64,000 bases of DNA from Vanilla planifolia (Eukaryota; Streptophyta; Magnoliopsida; Asparagales; Orchidaceae): contig CM043869.1 of NCBI GenBank assembly GCA_023846275.1, positions 35,552,737 through 35,616,736 of the forward strand, given 5' to 3'. Both the position numbers and the translations under genes were made by a program. The notes under the pieces were generated by a model, which ran no database searches, was not told where the DNA came from, and saw only the letters and a program-made list of their open reading frames with translations. Positions 52,001 through 63,508 of this stretch are shown piece by piece. The first letter of the stretch is position 1; the number at the start of each line of letters is the position of its first letter.

Positions 52001-54171
52001 GGAAGAAGAAAAGGGAAGACTATGAGGTGACTTAGCACTTGACACTCAATAAAAAATTTTGCAAGAATAAATGAAGACAAACCCATTAAAGAAAATGTTT
52101 TTGTGCACACTGCAATATGTTCTTGTTACAACATGGATAATGAAAAAAATCATCCAATTTATGTGGTACACTATTTTCCTAATTTGCTCATATAAGAATA
52201 TCTCCTGTAAACTAAAAAGAATAAAATTGCATTTGTTAATACCAAGAGGAAAACAAATCCCGGCTCCAAGTGCAGTACCAAGCAAGACATTCCTAGCACG
52301 CCACTTGAACGAACCTGGCACTGTATCAACAAATCATCCAACAAAAACATATGTGATTCTCATTAACACTAACTACGGCAAACAAGGTAATTCTGACAAA
52401 AATATAGATTAAAAAAATATGAGCATTTAATTTTCTTTGAATATAACTTGAACATACGAAGAACGGGAAATATTTTTAGTTGGTTAATATGTCAATTTAA
52501 AAGCATAGAAAAAACTATTTGGTATTCCCATTATCAAGAAAAAAAAAGAAACTAACTATCCACACACACACGCATTGTAACAGTTACGCAGTAGAAAAAC
52601 TGAAACCAAATTACTCAGAAAAATGTTAGCTTTCTCACAGATTAATCCAAACATTGCAGCTGTAGCAGAACCTGCTCCAGCAACATTGAAGACATCATGA
52701 ACTCCACGCAAGTCAGCAAGAAGGTATTGCAAACCATAAAATGCTGTGGTAAACATTCCAAGACGAACACCACCAACAATAGAACCCCGTGTAACTTGTA
52801 TGAACCTTTTCTCCATTGCATCTCTCATTAGCTGGTACTGCTCTCGTTTATCTGGTGTACTCCCTAGTTTTAGCATAACTTCTGCATCTTTTTTCTGTGA
52901 AAAAGTCGCCATAAGATTCCTATGCAAACAGAAAGCAGGTAATATGAAATCAAGAAAACTAGTGCTTTCCAAAACTAAGTTTCCACTTTTTGAGTAGCAC
53001 ATAAAACAGTTCATGTCAAAAGTTTGGAATAATGCTAATGAGAATAATATTGATGCCCTTATTCTTTGGCGATGCCCCTACTTTTAAAGTAACCTAGTAA
53101 AAAAAAAAAAAAGCATAGGTCCCTTCTAGACAAAACAAGGGCACCAGCCGTTTTTGTCAATGTCTGAAGAAATGAAGGTTTAAATCTCTCTTGAAATATA
53201 TTATTTTTCTTTTTCTTATTTCTATCTATTTCAATATATAGAATAAATACATAAAGAGATATACATGTTATTAAGAAGTAATTTTAATTGTTAGAAACAA
53301 GATAAAAAACACCTCACATAAAAGATAAGATTTATAAAAGATAACTAAGAGATATATGAAAATTCGATACTCCTCAAGGCCTTGTACATCAAAATGAGAC
53401 CCAAGTATACAAATACCAAATACCCCTTTGATTCCTGTTTGTTAAGAAAAAATCAAAACATAAGAAGACTCAATGTTCTATAGGGTTCTACTTGTCAAAA
53501 CAAGATTGAGATAACATAAAGAGTTGTTGCCCCTCAAGATCTTGCTCTTCAAAACGCTCCCACACAATCAAAATCAACATGTCGTGAACATGATAGCTAA
53601 GTCTATTACTCTATTCTATTTATTAAAAAACTAGGACACTTCTACTTTCAATATTGAGTGTCCCTTCTACACTGGTGTGATTTTGTATTTTACAAAATAA
53701 AACACAAAAAAATAAAGGTGATCAATCAATAGTTCTTTAATATGAGAAAATTAGCAAACATAAAAGACCAGTTTTTTGTTACCATTGGACATGAATTATC
53801 AACTTATTTGATTTTATTACTTGAACTTTACATCAAATGCAAAAAAATGACTTGTTTGATTTTAGTATCAATACATGTGTGATTAAACTAATAACTTACG
53901 ATCAATTAACCCAATTATGAAACTGAAGATGTAGAAAGTGACAAAAAATTAAATAAATAAATATAGTGCGGAAGACCTACCGCACTTCGTTGGTGCGGAA
54001 GGCCTACCACATTTCGCAAAGGAAAGCCACTGCGTGAGTGCCACTATAAAACCCCACTTTTGTCGACAATAAAGAGAGGATCGAAGAAACCGAAGCAGCA
54101 GAAATAGAGAGAGAGAAGGGAGAAGCTTCAGGAAGCTCTTCTGGCACAGTGGAAACCTTCGTAGTCCTCAT
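49029..54171 (-). CDS. Tim17/Tim22/Tim23-family membrane protein, TIMMDC1-like (complex I assembly factor type)
   Basis: Four coding exons: 54008-54171, 52639-52919, 52243-52320 and 49029-49156, giving 651 nt and 216 residues. All have GT-AG borders and matching phases (2, 1, 1). Exon 2 carries KREQYQLMRDAMEKRF followed by VTRGSIVGGVRLGMFTTAFY, then a second hydrophobic stretch VFNVAGAGSATAAMFGLIL. Exon 3 gives the third, NVLLGTALGAGICFPLG, running into WIHMKLV of exon 4. Glycine-rich, closely spaced helices with a TRG start are the Tim17-family hallmark, and the layout resembles human TIMMDC1 (AATRGF...AGAVTGSLF...GALLGTPVG). In that family the protein sits in the mitochondrial inner membrane and helps build the membrane arm of complex I; a role here is inferred. 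The N-terminal 55 residues, Ser-rich, are not conserved that I know and could act as a targeting segment. The start is the only in-frame ATG of exon 1 with enough coding sequence behind it. Confidence 0.8.
50175..50428 (+). pseudogene. MADS-box exon relic (frameshifted), antisense inside an intron
   Basis: An ATG at 50175 begins MGRGELKIEN, close to the canonical MADS start MGRGK(I/L)(K/E)IK. About 30 nt on, another frame (+2) continues with FQVKRCCTHSKNKN, TYEVDHTEACIALVEYPNRG, which lines up with NRQVTFSKRRNGL and YEL.VLCDAEVALIVFSNRG of MADS domains. The usual basic residues and the Cys-Asp pair are partly lost and one frameshift separates the two blocks, so it cannot encode a working DNA-binding domain. 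No K-box or downstream exon is recognisable. An intronic insertion of a MADS gene fragment is the simplest reading; chance similarity of the second block is possible. Confidence 0.5.
51593..51940 (+). repeat. Dispersed repeat, copy 2, in intron 3 of the TIMMDC1-like gene
   Basis: Same ordered landmarks as the copy at 46553-46930, about 80% alike by eye, with small indels. Both copies contain several (C)CATGGTT(A) strings, at the left end and near the right end. No coding capacity. It could be a non-autonomous transposon. Confidence 0.8.
53966..54019. repeat. 27-bp tandem duplication carrying two copies of the exon-1 splice donor
   Basis: GTGCGGAAGACCTACCGCAC starting at 53966 is repeated, slightly diverged, from 53993. 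On the gene strand the two units read GTG|GTAGGCC and GCG|GTAGGTC, so the donor used for exon 1 (54007/54008) is present twice, 27 nt apart. The plus-strand copy at 53966-53985 is also a hairpin (GTGCGG...CCGCAC). Confidence 0.8.
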
Positions 54172-54289
54172 CGGAGACCGATTGCAAGACGAGATGCTTC
54201 CCGAGTCGCCACCGCAAACTCCCGTATTCCCGACTACTGACAACACGAACAAGTAATTAAAGAAAATTACATTTGGCTGTGGCTTTTAA

Positions 54290-54640
54290 AAAGCAGCCCA
54301 AATCGGCTCGCGTCGACCACCGACCCACTCTAACCTATGCTGACACTCGCCAACCCACGTCAACTCACTTCGACCCATAGTTACCTGCATCAACCCGCAC
54401 TCTTGTGCTGACTTGCATCGACCCATAGCAAGCTGTGATGACTAGGGACGACGCGTGCTGACCAGCGCAGGCCCGTGCATACCCGAGTCAACTTTTGCCC
54501 ACCCGAGCCGACCCAAGTTGGCCCATGAAGATTCACACCCGCCTGAGCATCGAGCTCGCTCAGCTGATTCACCGCCACCGCCAAGCCAACTCGACACCAA
54601 TCCCAGGCGATTAGGCACCGATTCCAGCCAATTCACATCA
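54290..54640. repeat. GC-rich GACCC/TCGACC-type repeat block
   Basis: Text dominated by CGACCCA, CTAACC, GTCAACTC and CATCGACCC strings, repeated irregularly. A related, more decayed block lies at about 31.96-32.13 kb. ORFs run through it on both strands because of composition. It abuts the upstream side of the TIMMDC1-like gene. Confidence 0.55.
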
Positions 54641-54644
54641 CATC

Positions 54645-54865
54645 TAGTTGATTCGCAGCTGATACAGCCGACTCGTCGCCAATCCAGGCCGATTAGTCGC
54701 CAGTCCAGGCCAATTCGTCACCAGTTCAGGCCGATTCGCCGCTAATCCAAGCCGAGTTGCCGCCGATCCCTGCAAAATCGCCACTGATCCTTGTTGAATC
54801 GCAGCTAATCCTGATCGAGTCATCGTCGATCCAAGACGAATCACCGTCATTTCAAGCCGAGACAC
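54645..54865. repeat. Degenerate 21-bp minisatellite upstream of the TIMMDC1-like gene
   Basis: Roughly ten units related to CGATTCGTCGCCAATCCAGGC. Because 21 is a multiple of three, both strands stay open and read seven-residue repeats, (R)RQSRPI on plus and LATNRPG on minus. That periodicity comes from the DNA repeat and is not evidence of a gene. Confidence 0.8.
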
Positions 54866-54959
54866 TATCGCATCCTACCGCACCATCTCAACATCAATCA
54901 CGTTGTATTCAACATCAGCAAGACAATAGAACTTTGCTGCATCACACCAACTTGTTCTA

Positions 54960-56840
54960 AATGTGTGTTCCAATCTTATTCCAAACCAATTTGAAAATTG
55001 TTCATTTGCCCTAAGTTTTTGTTAAAATTCTCCAAATCCATTTTTCGCATCAACAAAAACAAAAAATACTATAATAATTAAGGTGGATAGTCACCTTTGT
55101 AATAATGATAAAGAGCCATATGCATGTTACAAAGAAACTAGTTTGATATGAATACAAGACCTCTATGGATTGGTCCTAAATTATTGTTTTAAAAAGTAAG
55201 AAAACATCCCTGATATCAAATTCTATCAACTACCAAAGATTGTGTCCTTTCAACTGATCAATAAGCTCAAACTAAAACCAAGAGAAAGAGATGAATATCC
55301 AAACATATTATTTTTTATATATCAATTTTTATGTAAATAAAAAATATGTCTACACATGCATACAAATTATTTTTATATCACTACCATTAGCTCAATTAGT
55401 AAATCTATGCCTTACATAGATTCTGATATAAGCTAACTAAACATAGCTCGCAAGCTTGTCCCCATGTTGCCATTAAATCTACAATAGCAAGCTCAAATTA
55501 AATATCAACTGTCATCTATATTTGACAACTTCTTGCTCCAAAGGAACAAATCTTATTCATCGACTAGACTCTTCACCTTTTCTAAAATCATATTTTGTGA
55601 TGCAACACACACACACAAGTTTGTTGGTGTAGTAGTCGGTCTTCTTCTTGGAGTTGCTTTGACAACTTTACAAGATTGTAATGATAACTAAAATTTGGCC
55701 TTTTCTTCTCTTAGCATCCAAATTTTCCTTTTGCTTCATGTTAGTACATGGATATTTTTGCTTTATGTTTCATATTTATGTATTGAAATTTTTGAACTTA
55801 AAATGCATTTTACCTTGCAAGCCTAATATAGACCAAAGATTGGATGAACATATTTATTTAGAGTTTTTATATAAGAGTTAGGTCTAGCCTTTATTTATGT
55901 ACTTGTATTATGCAATTGTTTTTTGAGTTTTAGTTTTGTTGCTTTACAATAAAATTATAGTTCTAATTAAATTTTTTTGTTGAATATTAGTTTTATTAAT
56001 CTATCATTCAATGTTTTAGTTTTGTAGTTTTACCTTAATTATGATTTCAGTTTTATTGTTCTAACATCTAAGGTTTCAATTTTGCCAATCTCTTGTCTAG
56101 AGTCCCAAATTATTATACAAAAAATTTCAAGTCAATTTGATAGTCTCACAAGTAATTTTTGTTGATTTGAGCTTCTACATGAATTTCATTCAAGCTAGGT
56201 CAACGTCAACATGATTTGTAGCCAAGCTAGCTCAACCCAATGTCATGAAGCTGCTACCAATTGCATGCTAAATTAAAATTTATCGAACCCTAATCAAGTT
56301 TATGTTAGCCCAACTCATAATTGGAACAATATCAACCTTATTATAAGTGCTTTAATTATAAATCCAAGCTTTCACTTCTTTTGCATTATTAAAAAAATAA
56401 CACAAGATTTCATTTAATGTCTCCACTTGTATTGGGATACAAGGTTTCTCTTTCTCTCTTGATATCTTTCCTAGATCTAAAAATCAAATCCCATGCTCTT
56501 GTCTTATGAAGAAGTATTCTTTCAATTGTTAAGTACTGTATCATCCATGCCTTAAGTAGATCAAAGTGACCTAAGAACCTGATGAATGTCAATCCATTTA
56601 GTTCCCTAAGGGGTAAACTAGAGGAATCCAATCAAACAATAATAGAATATACACAAAAAGAAAGGCCACAAAAGCCAAAGGCACCTCGAAGGAATCCATA
56701 AGAGCCGACTAACACCATCAAGCAAATTTCATCAACCATTGATGAAGCCTCATCATCAATCCCAAATCATGCTTTGGATCCATAGCAAGACTTAAAAATG
56801 CTAAAGACTTCATCATGTTTCCAATAAGAGTGCCCTCCAA
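54960..56840. other. Gene-free AT-rich DNA
   Basis: Nothing recognised apart from a short (CA)n near 55605-55617. A plus-strand ORF at 55681-55881 is Phe/Leu-rich without motifs; a minus one at 56410-56631 likewise. Confidence 0.55.
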
Positions 56841-56841
56841 G

Positions 56842-57027
56842 AAGGTAGTTGTGGGCTATTCTTTACATTCCATACCTACCATATAAAGCATTACACATCC
56901 ACCAAAAGCAAGGCAACATCCACCACAATTCCAAATACGCAAAAAGGTGGTTGTGGGCTATTCTTTACATTCCATACCTACCATATAAAGCATTACACAT
57001 CCACCACAATTCCAAATACGCAAAAAA
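56842..57027. repeat. Tandem duplication (~102 / 80 bp units)
   Basis: GTAGTTGTGGGCTATTCTTT at about 56844 is repeated as GTGGTTGTGGGCTATTCTTT at about 56946, both continuing through CATACCTACCATATAAAGCA to CAATTCCAAATACGC. The first unit has about 21 extra bases flanked by ACATCCACCA on both sides, so the second unit probably lost them by slippage between these 10-bp repeats. Confidence 0.9.
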
Positions 57028-57394
57028 GTAGTTGCAGACAATCAACAAAAAAGCACTTTTCCATTAGGAATCCTTGCACACAAAGCCCCTATTATGAATA
57101 AGTCCACAATTACTCTCTAAAATCTTCCCCAAGTGTGTTAAACATCAATTATAGTCATCTCGTTTCCCTCAATAGATAGCCTTCAAACTTAACCCCCTCT
57201 AAAGCCACAAGTGCCTCTTGTGATGCTTAGCTCTAATCCTATGTACGTCATGGAAGGGTTTTCTAACTCGATTATAGTTTTTCCCTTATTTCATTGGTTT
57301 TCATGAATCAAAAAGTTTTTTATGTTGACTTTTTCAATTGTTCAACTTCCATCTAACCTCTCAGTTTCTCCCTCCTCTTTGAGTACATAAATCC

Positions 57395-60300
57395 TTGCTA
57401 AGCTCATCCTTCTTTCTAAATTACCAAATAAAGCACCAACACCTTTTAGGATTCGTATGTAAAAATAACAAACAAATTGAAAAGCAAAAAGAAAGGCATG
57501 CAATCAATAATTTTGAAGCCCTACCTACATTGATGGGATCTCATCCTACACAATCAAAGATCATCTTTATACATAACCAACTACTCCACTTCATGCAAGA
57601 GTTTATTTGGACAATACCCAAAATGATAGTTGATAAATTTCAAGTTCTGCAAACCATGGCAACTCCAACCCAGCCTATTAAACCCAAAGTAAGGCTAGCA
57701 AGCAATGTTGTACCCACCACCAATCAATTGGTAGCCAAGTCACCAACAACAGGAGACCTTCATCAAGCACTTATCCTCAAATTTCCAAATGAGTAGAACT
57801 CGAGCCTTCCACTAGGTGTAGGAGTCACCTCACCTGACAAATTATTAAAATGCCTACCCTTTATCAGATCACTGAGATAAAATGTTCACTTCTGCCCTTG
57901 ACCACTTCCAAAGGGAAGTGGATCCCTTTCTTCATCTAACTCCTTATCCATCGATATCTCGTACCCTTTCACCTTCATCAAAACTAATTTTTTTGAAGGC
58001 AGTCCCAAAGGTGAAATTGTTGTCCATGACCACATCCAAAGGCATATAGAACCCTAGATAGCTACCTCCAAGAATTCAAAATTTATGGTTATGCATATGA
58101 TTTTGCATACAATCTTTTGTCTCCCATTCAATACTCTCCTCAAGGGCTTAGCCCTTTGGTGGTTCTCGAGGCTTTCATTAGCCTCCATCATAAATCTCAA
58201 CAATCTCTTATGAGCATTCATCACTTACATCCTATAAAAGGAAGGGGGACTCCATCAAAAGGTTCCAATAGTGCTTTGACGAGGAGTTGCATAAGGTGGA
58301 GACTACCACAACAAATGTTGCAAAGATGGCAATAGTGAATGATTTTGAGCTCTAAGTCCTCATCAAATCAATCCATGGAACCTCATGATACTCTTAAAAA
58401 ATTGTCCACAAGTATATGGCCATTGAAGAAGAGCATGCACAAGCTATGATAAACAAAGAAATGACCTATTGTCTTCAAGACCTTGAACCCCATGCTAGCA
58501 AATAGCTGCACTAGAGTTCCTCTATCAAAATCGGTCACGTAATGGGAATGTCTCGCGAAGAATCATGCAAGGGAGATACAATTGAGTTTTGAAGTACTAA
58601 GAAGGAGAGGACAATCGAGACTAGAGTTGATACTACACGTACCATTAGTCCATCAAACATGACAGGGAATATGGCAAAATCACACAAGACCAACTCTCGA
58701 AGGATGTCAAACTACAATGGTTCAAGAGATCCAATAAAGAAACTACTAGATACTCATCTCCCAAAAAACATGCAAATCCAATGCCTCTCTCAACCATAAC
58801 CTAAGCAAAGCCATCTCAAGCCGCCAACAAGAGGAATTCCCCTCAAACATTATCTATTTCATATCAAGTAAGCAACAATTGTTGACACAACAATCAATAT
58901 TGAAGCAACAATAACATGCCTCCATGAACTAACTAAATGCACCTCCACCCTTTCATTTGTCCCCGACATTTGCCCCAGTAGATCTTCTCCTCTCACAACC
59001 TATATGTTGACTTTATCATCATCATGACTAGTATTACAAACATAAAATTGAGAGGAACCTCAATTGGCACTAAGAATTTGATGGTCATCCTATTCAACCA
59101 TTCATTCAAGAGATTGGACCTCAAATGTAACTTCATAGTGCCTTTTTAGAGGCACCTTGATAAGCTGCTCCAAAGAAGTGTCTCACCCCGATGGAATACT
59201 CAGCTTCTTGATGACTCTTACAAAGAAAAAAGGCTTCAAAATATTCATGTCTAACTTTCTCATCATCGAAGCTATCATACAACTAGATCGTCAAAAGGAT
59301 GAGCCTCAAAAAATTTTGCACATCCCACTAATCATTCATCTTGCTATGAAGTTCTCAACATCAACATGTGTAATGACAATGCATAAAAATGTTCTCGAGA
59401 CACAAAACTACTACTTGAAAAAGTTGAAGGATGACATGTGCTTGAAGAAGAAGGAAAAGGATTAGCCAACCCTAGAGACACTTGATAAGGCTAGCCCTAA
59501 GGATGAGATTATTCATTTATCCAATGATCAAAGGGATTTTTTCTATAAATCTAAATATTTCTACTCATTTTAATAAAAATGAGGGGGGTAACCACACTCA
59601 CTCTTTTGATAGCATATATCAATATGTTTGCTTGGAAACCCACAAACATAACAAAGATGTGTTGGGATGCAACCGAGCAACAGTTGAATGTAAAATAAGG
59701 AGTCCCCTTGATGCAAAAAAAAAGTAATCTTTTAGTCCCAATAAAAGGGATATTATTTAAGTCAAGGTGGGATAACTTCTCAAGATAAGCTTTATCAATA
59801 TAGTTCTACACCCCAAATGGTTTGCCAACATCATCATCATGAAGAAAGCAAAGGACAAATGGCATGTATGTGTTCATTTTACCCACCTTAACAATGCTTG
59901 CCCAACGAACTACTATATACAATCTTGAGGGTAGACAACCTCATTAACTCCATTTCTGGCTTCAAATATTTCAATTTTCTCAATACCTTGTTGGGGGTAT
60001 CATTAGATGCAAATGTACGAAACTAAAGGGAAAACAAACGTTATTGCAAATGTTGGCACCTTCGATTTAAGCTGAAGAATGCAAAGGGGTTACATATAAG
60101 AAGATGGACAATGAGGTTTTCAAAAGCTAAACTAGGAGAAAAAAAGAGGCCTATGTCAACACCCTTCTCATCATGGGTCGCATTCCAAGACCATTACTGA
60201 ATGTCCAAAAGACATTCTAGACCTCCAAGAGAAACCAAGTGTGCTTCAATTCATTAAAGCACATTCATTAAAAAACACATAAGGGGCGTCTAACAAGTTC

Positions 60301-63000
60301 CTCAGCTTCTTGATATTAAAAAAAGGGATTGAAGTTAATACAAAGGTTTGAGCAATTCAATTACACTTTACCCAAGAACAAGGAATGAGGTTCAAGAGGA
60401 TCATAAAACTTAGATGTCCCTTGTATCAGGCTAACAAGCATGTCATTTCTTATAGCCTACAAAATAACTTTAGAATAAAGTGGACCGAGAAGTGTGAGAA
60501 GGCATAACAAGGGTTGAAGCAATATCTGATTACTCGCTTGATCTTTACTCCATAAAACAAAGCCCTTCTGTACTTACCATTTATAGAATCAATTGTAGTG
60601 TCATTCTAGTTCATGAGAAGGATATTTTCAAATGCCCAATCTATCATACAAATCATGCTTTGAATAGTACTGAGCCTAACTTCCTCTCCCATATATTGGT
60701 TCTACCTCTACTAGTGGCATCTTAAAGACTAAAACACTAATTTAAGAATACAAAATTAGAGTCAAGTCACATGGGCTCCTTTATATGATTATCCACATAG
60801 TGGTGGAGCTTAGATAATATAAAGTTAACTGTCTCATAGACCTCCATCAACTCATAAGTGCTTGTTAACTTAATCATAGATGGAGTCATCTCAAAGCCAA
60901 ACCACCTATAATGTCATTGCATTCATGGATGCTGTTAATTAACGAGGCATGTAGCGAGCAAAGCAATGAGATTGGTGTTATGTTTTTAAGGCCCAAGAGG
61001 GCCATAATCTAGCACTCCATTCACATGGACTTTTGGCAACTAGCAACTAACAACTAACATAAGTACAAGACTTTTCTTAGGTGAACTCTACCTTGCATTA
61101 GGCCTACTTTTAAAGCACAAGCACCTAACTGTTTACTCTGACTCACAATTGATCATAAGACATTGAAGGGCCTGTAAAACACATCAAATGTAACCCTCAA
61201 GGGTTATCGATCTTTAGCCCAACCTCTTCTACCTTATTTTCATAGCATCAAAATTGAAATCCTACATTTAAAGGAAATCAGAAAACTGGTGCAACTGCAA
61301 AGTACAACAATGCAGCACTTCAACAAAAACACCCTCCTCCCCTAACCTTATGAAGTATACAATTATGAACATCAACATTTAACCAGTTGGATAGAACTCC
61401 TCGTTTAATAGCTTAAAAAACAGAGCTCTATCAAAATAGGAAGATCATCATGTCCGATCTTTAGACATCAAAATACTGCCTTGTCACTAGCTAACTATAC
61501 AAGAAGGCACACCTCCACTCTTGAAATGCTTCGAACTCAAGCAATCCCCCACCATATACAAGGAAATTTACACCAAAAAAATGCAATAACCATTCCTTTA
61601 GCAAAATCCTAGCAGCAACAAAAAGCACCACACTTACTTTTTCAACAAGAATGCAATAGCATTTGCCAAGTGGTGCTTATAATGCCAAAACCACCAAAGT
61701 ACCTTAACTTGGTAGCTAGTAACGAGATGACATTCATTCACGTCTCTTGGCCACTCGAGGTGTTGGAAATGAACTTCAAGCCATTCTCAACAAATCATGT
61801 AAATGACAAACACCTGTTCATGTCAATGACATCACTAAATGGATAAAAGCAAGGCCAATGGCCAAGTAAACCACCACCTAGATGTAAAAACTCCTTTGGT
61901 TGGATATATTTTCCAGGCTTGGAATACTAGCTGCTATTGCATAGACATCAGGATCAGGTCTTAGGCTAATGAACTCCAAAGCTTCTACAAGCACTTGGGA
62001 CCCATCTTAAGCTCACTTTTGTGGGTCAACTAAGGAAAAATGAACGCGCTAAGGAAACGAATGAAAAACAGCTCAAAATCTTCAAAACCAAACACACAAA
62101 GAAAAAATGTGAGTGAGTCAAGGAGCTTTTGTCCATTCTCTAGTCATAATGTAGAACTTCCACCATGATGAGAATCACCATTTTCCCATATTTATGGTGT
62201 AGTGCGAGTAACACCTTCCTCAAAAAACTTGGTCCAATCTCAGCCCAATAATTGACTCGATCATCTTGCCAAATTGGCCTTATTCTAACATTCACTCTAG
62301 TTGGAAGGCTAAATCTCATGTTCCTCCCCTCCACTGGGAGTCATGAACCAATGCATGGATTATGATCGGACAAGGTCTCCCTCTTTTGTCAGCCCAATCA
62401 ACTGTAAGATGTCAAATCCGTAGTCTACCTAATCACCTATACAAGCAATAGCTAACTCAAACATCTTACCACACTGGTGTTAATAACAATAACCATCAAG
62501 AATCAACTAATTATCGATCCCTCATGAAATCCTCCAACATCAAATTTGCCTTTTAATACTTAATAAGATAAATTTTATCAGTCGACTTTCCCTTGACCTA
62601 CAATATCATGCTCAAAGTTGAATCCATAAGCCTTAGCTATTTGAAGACCATACCTAAGAATCATAAGCCCCAACCAAACCAGAGAGGTATAAGCCTCAGT
62701 ACCTCAAACACTCAAAGCCCTAGTAGAAGCAAAATTCTTCAAGCACCTAGACCTATTCAAGTGGCCTTAAGCCTCTATTAATCAAGTATTATAGAATTTT
62801 AAAGTATAACTTTGAAATCTACCCAAAGGCATGCCACTTGTAGCAAACCTTATCGTCTTCGATCATTTGGCTTGTTAGAAAACTCCTAGGACAAATCAGT
62901 GGCTCGAGCATCTCATCAAGCAAACACCCCATACGGAGACCATAAAAAACCGACCAATTTTCAGTCCTACATAATAACCTCTACTTATCAGATATAACTT
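57395..63000 (+). mobile_element. Ty3/gypsy retrotransposon fossil (Tat-like), second element
   Basis: Decayed gag-like sequence lies at about 57.9-58.9 kb, the protease region and its C-terminal linker (MKF.T-type motif) at about 59.04-59.47 kb, reverse transcriptase from about 59.79 kb (a W.VCV.FT.LN.ACP-type motif near 59.86-59.91 kb), RNase H from about 60.47 kb, and integrase traces at about 61.6-62.3 kb. The linker and RT motifs resemble plant Tat/Ogre-lineage elements. It is broken throughout by many changes and is very old. LTRs are not identified; the element may extend left of 57.4 kb or past the window end. Confidence 0.7.
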
Positions 63001-63419
63001 GCAAAATGCAAGGATGATAATCAAAGGACTTCAGTTGACGTTATCTTAACTTATAGTAACCTGCTCTATACTTTGTCAAGCCCAAACATTCTTCAACTAC
63101 TTAGTCCTAGTGAGCATCCATAGGCCTTGGTTGATCAAATGCCACATCAATGTTTCAATCTACCCAAGCTTTTCTAGAATTAAGAGTATCAAGAATTATA
63201 CCAAACCACGTGATGCCCCCATCAAGAATAGATCATTTGTCAGTCCCTCCTGTCGACATCCCTTTATTGCATTAAATTCCTAGTAGTTTGGGGAGATGCA
63301 TTGAAGGACTAATAGTCAACTTTAATATGACTTGAATTTTTCTAATCCATAGTAACTCCATGCATTCTTCGAGCATCGCACTACCCAAAAGGCACTTCAT
63401 GGGCCCATCTAAGAGTTAA

Positions 63420-63508
63420 TTTCTTATGATAACTCCCCTTGTTATTAAGAACATCTCCCCACATTTCTTATGATAACTCCCCTTGTTATTAAGACCATCT
63501 CCCCACAC
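63420..63508. repeat. 44-bp tandem duplication
   Basis: TTCTTATGATAACTCCCCTT occurs at 63421 and 63465, each followed by GTTATTAAGA.CATCTCCCCACA. Near-identical, so recent. The rest of 63.0-64.0 kb shows no identifiable gene. Confidence 0.92.

Larger units (their letters stand above)
49157..52242 (-). other. Third intron (3,086 nt) of the TIMMDC1-like gene
   Basis: The donor GTATTAAC follows exon 3 and the acceptor TGGTTTCAG precedes exon 4; joining them gives FPLG-WIHMKL in frame. The intron contains a 21-base T run (49941-49961), a MADS-box-like relic on the plus strand (about 50.18-50.42 kb), a moderately GC-rich stretch at 50.5-50.8 kb with no recognised product, and a dispersed-repeat copy (51.59-51.94 kb). 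Confidence 0.75.

Noticed and set aside
54045-54260. A plus-strand gene start: TATAAAA box followed by an open frame reading MLPESPPQTPVFPTT and a GTAATT donor
   Set aside because: No continuing exon is visible on plus, the open frame before its ATG lacks a start, and the same DNA on minus gives exon 1 of the TIMMDC1-like gene with correct donor and phase.
54442-54865. Several overlapping ORFs in the GC-rich block upstream of the TIMMDC1-like gene
   Set aside because: Openness on both strands is explained by GC-rich text and the 21-bp minisatellite.
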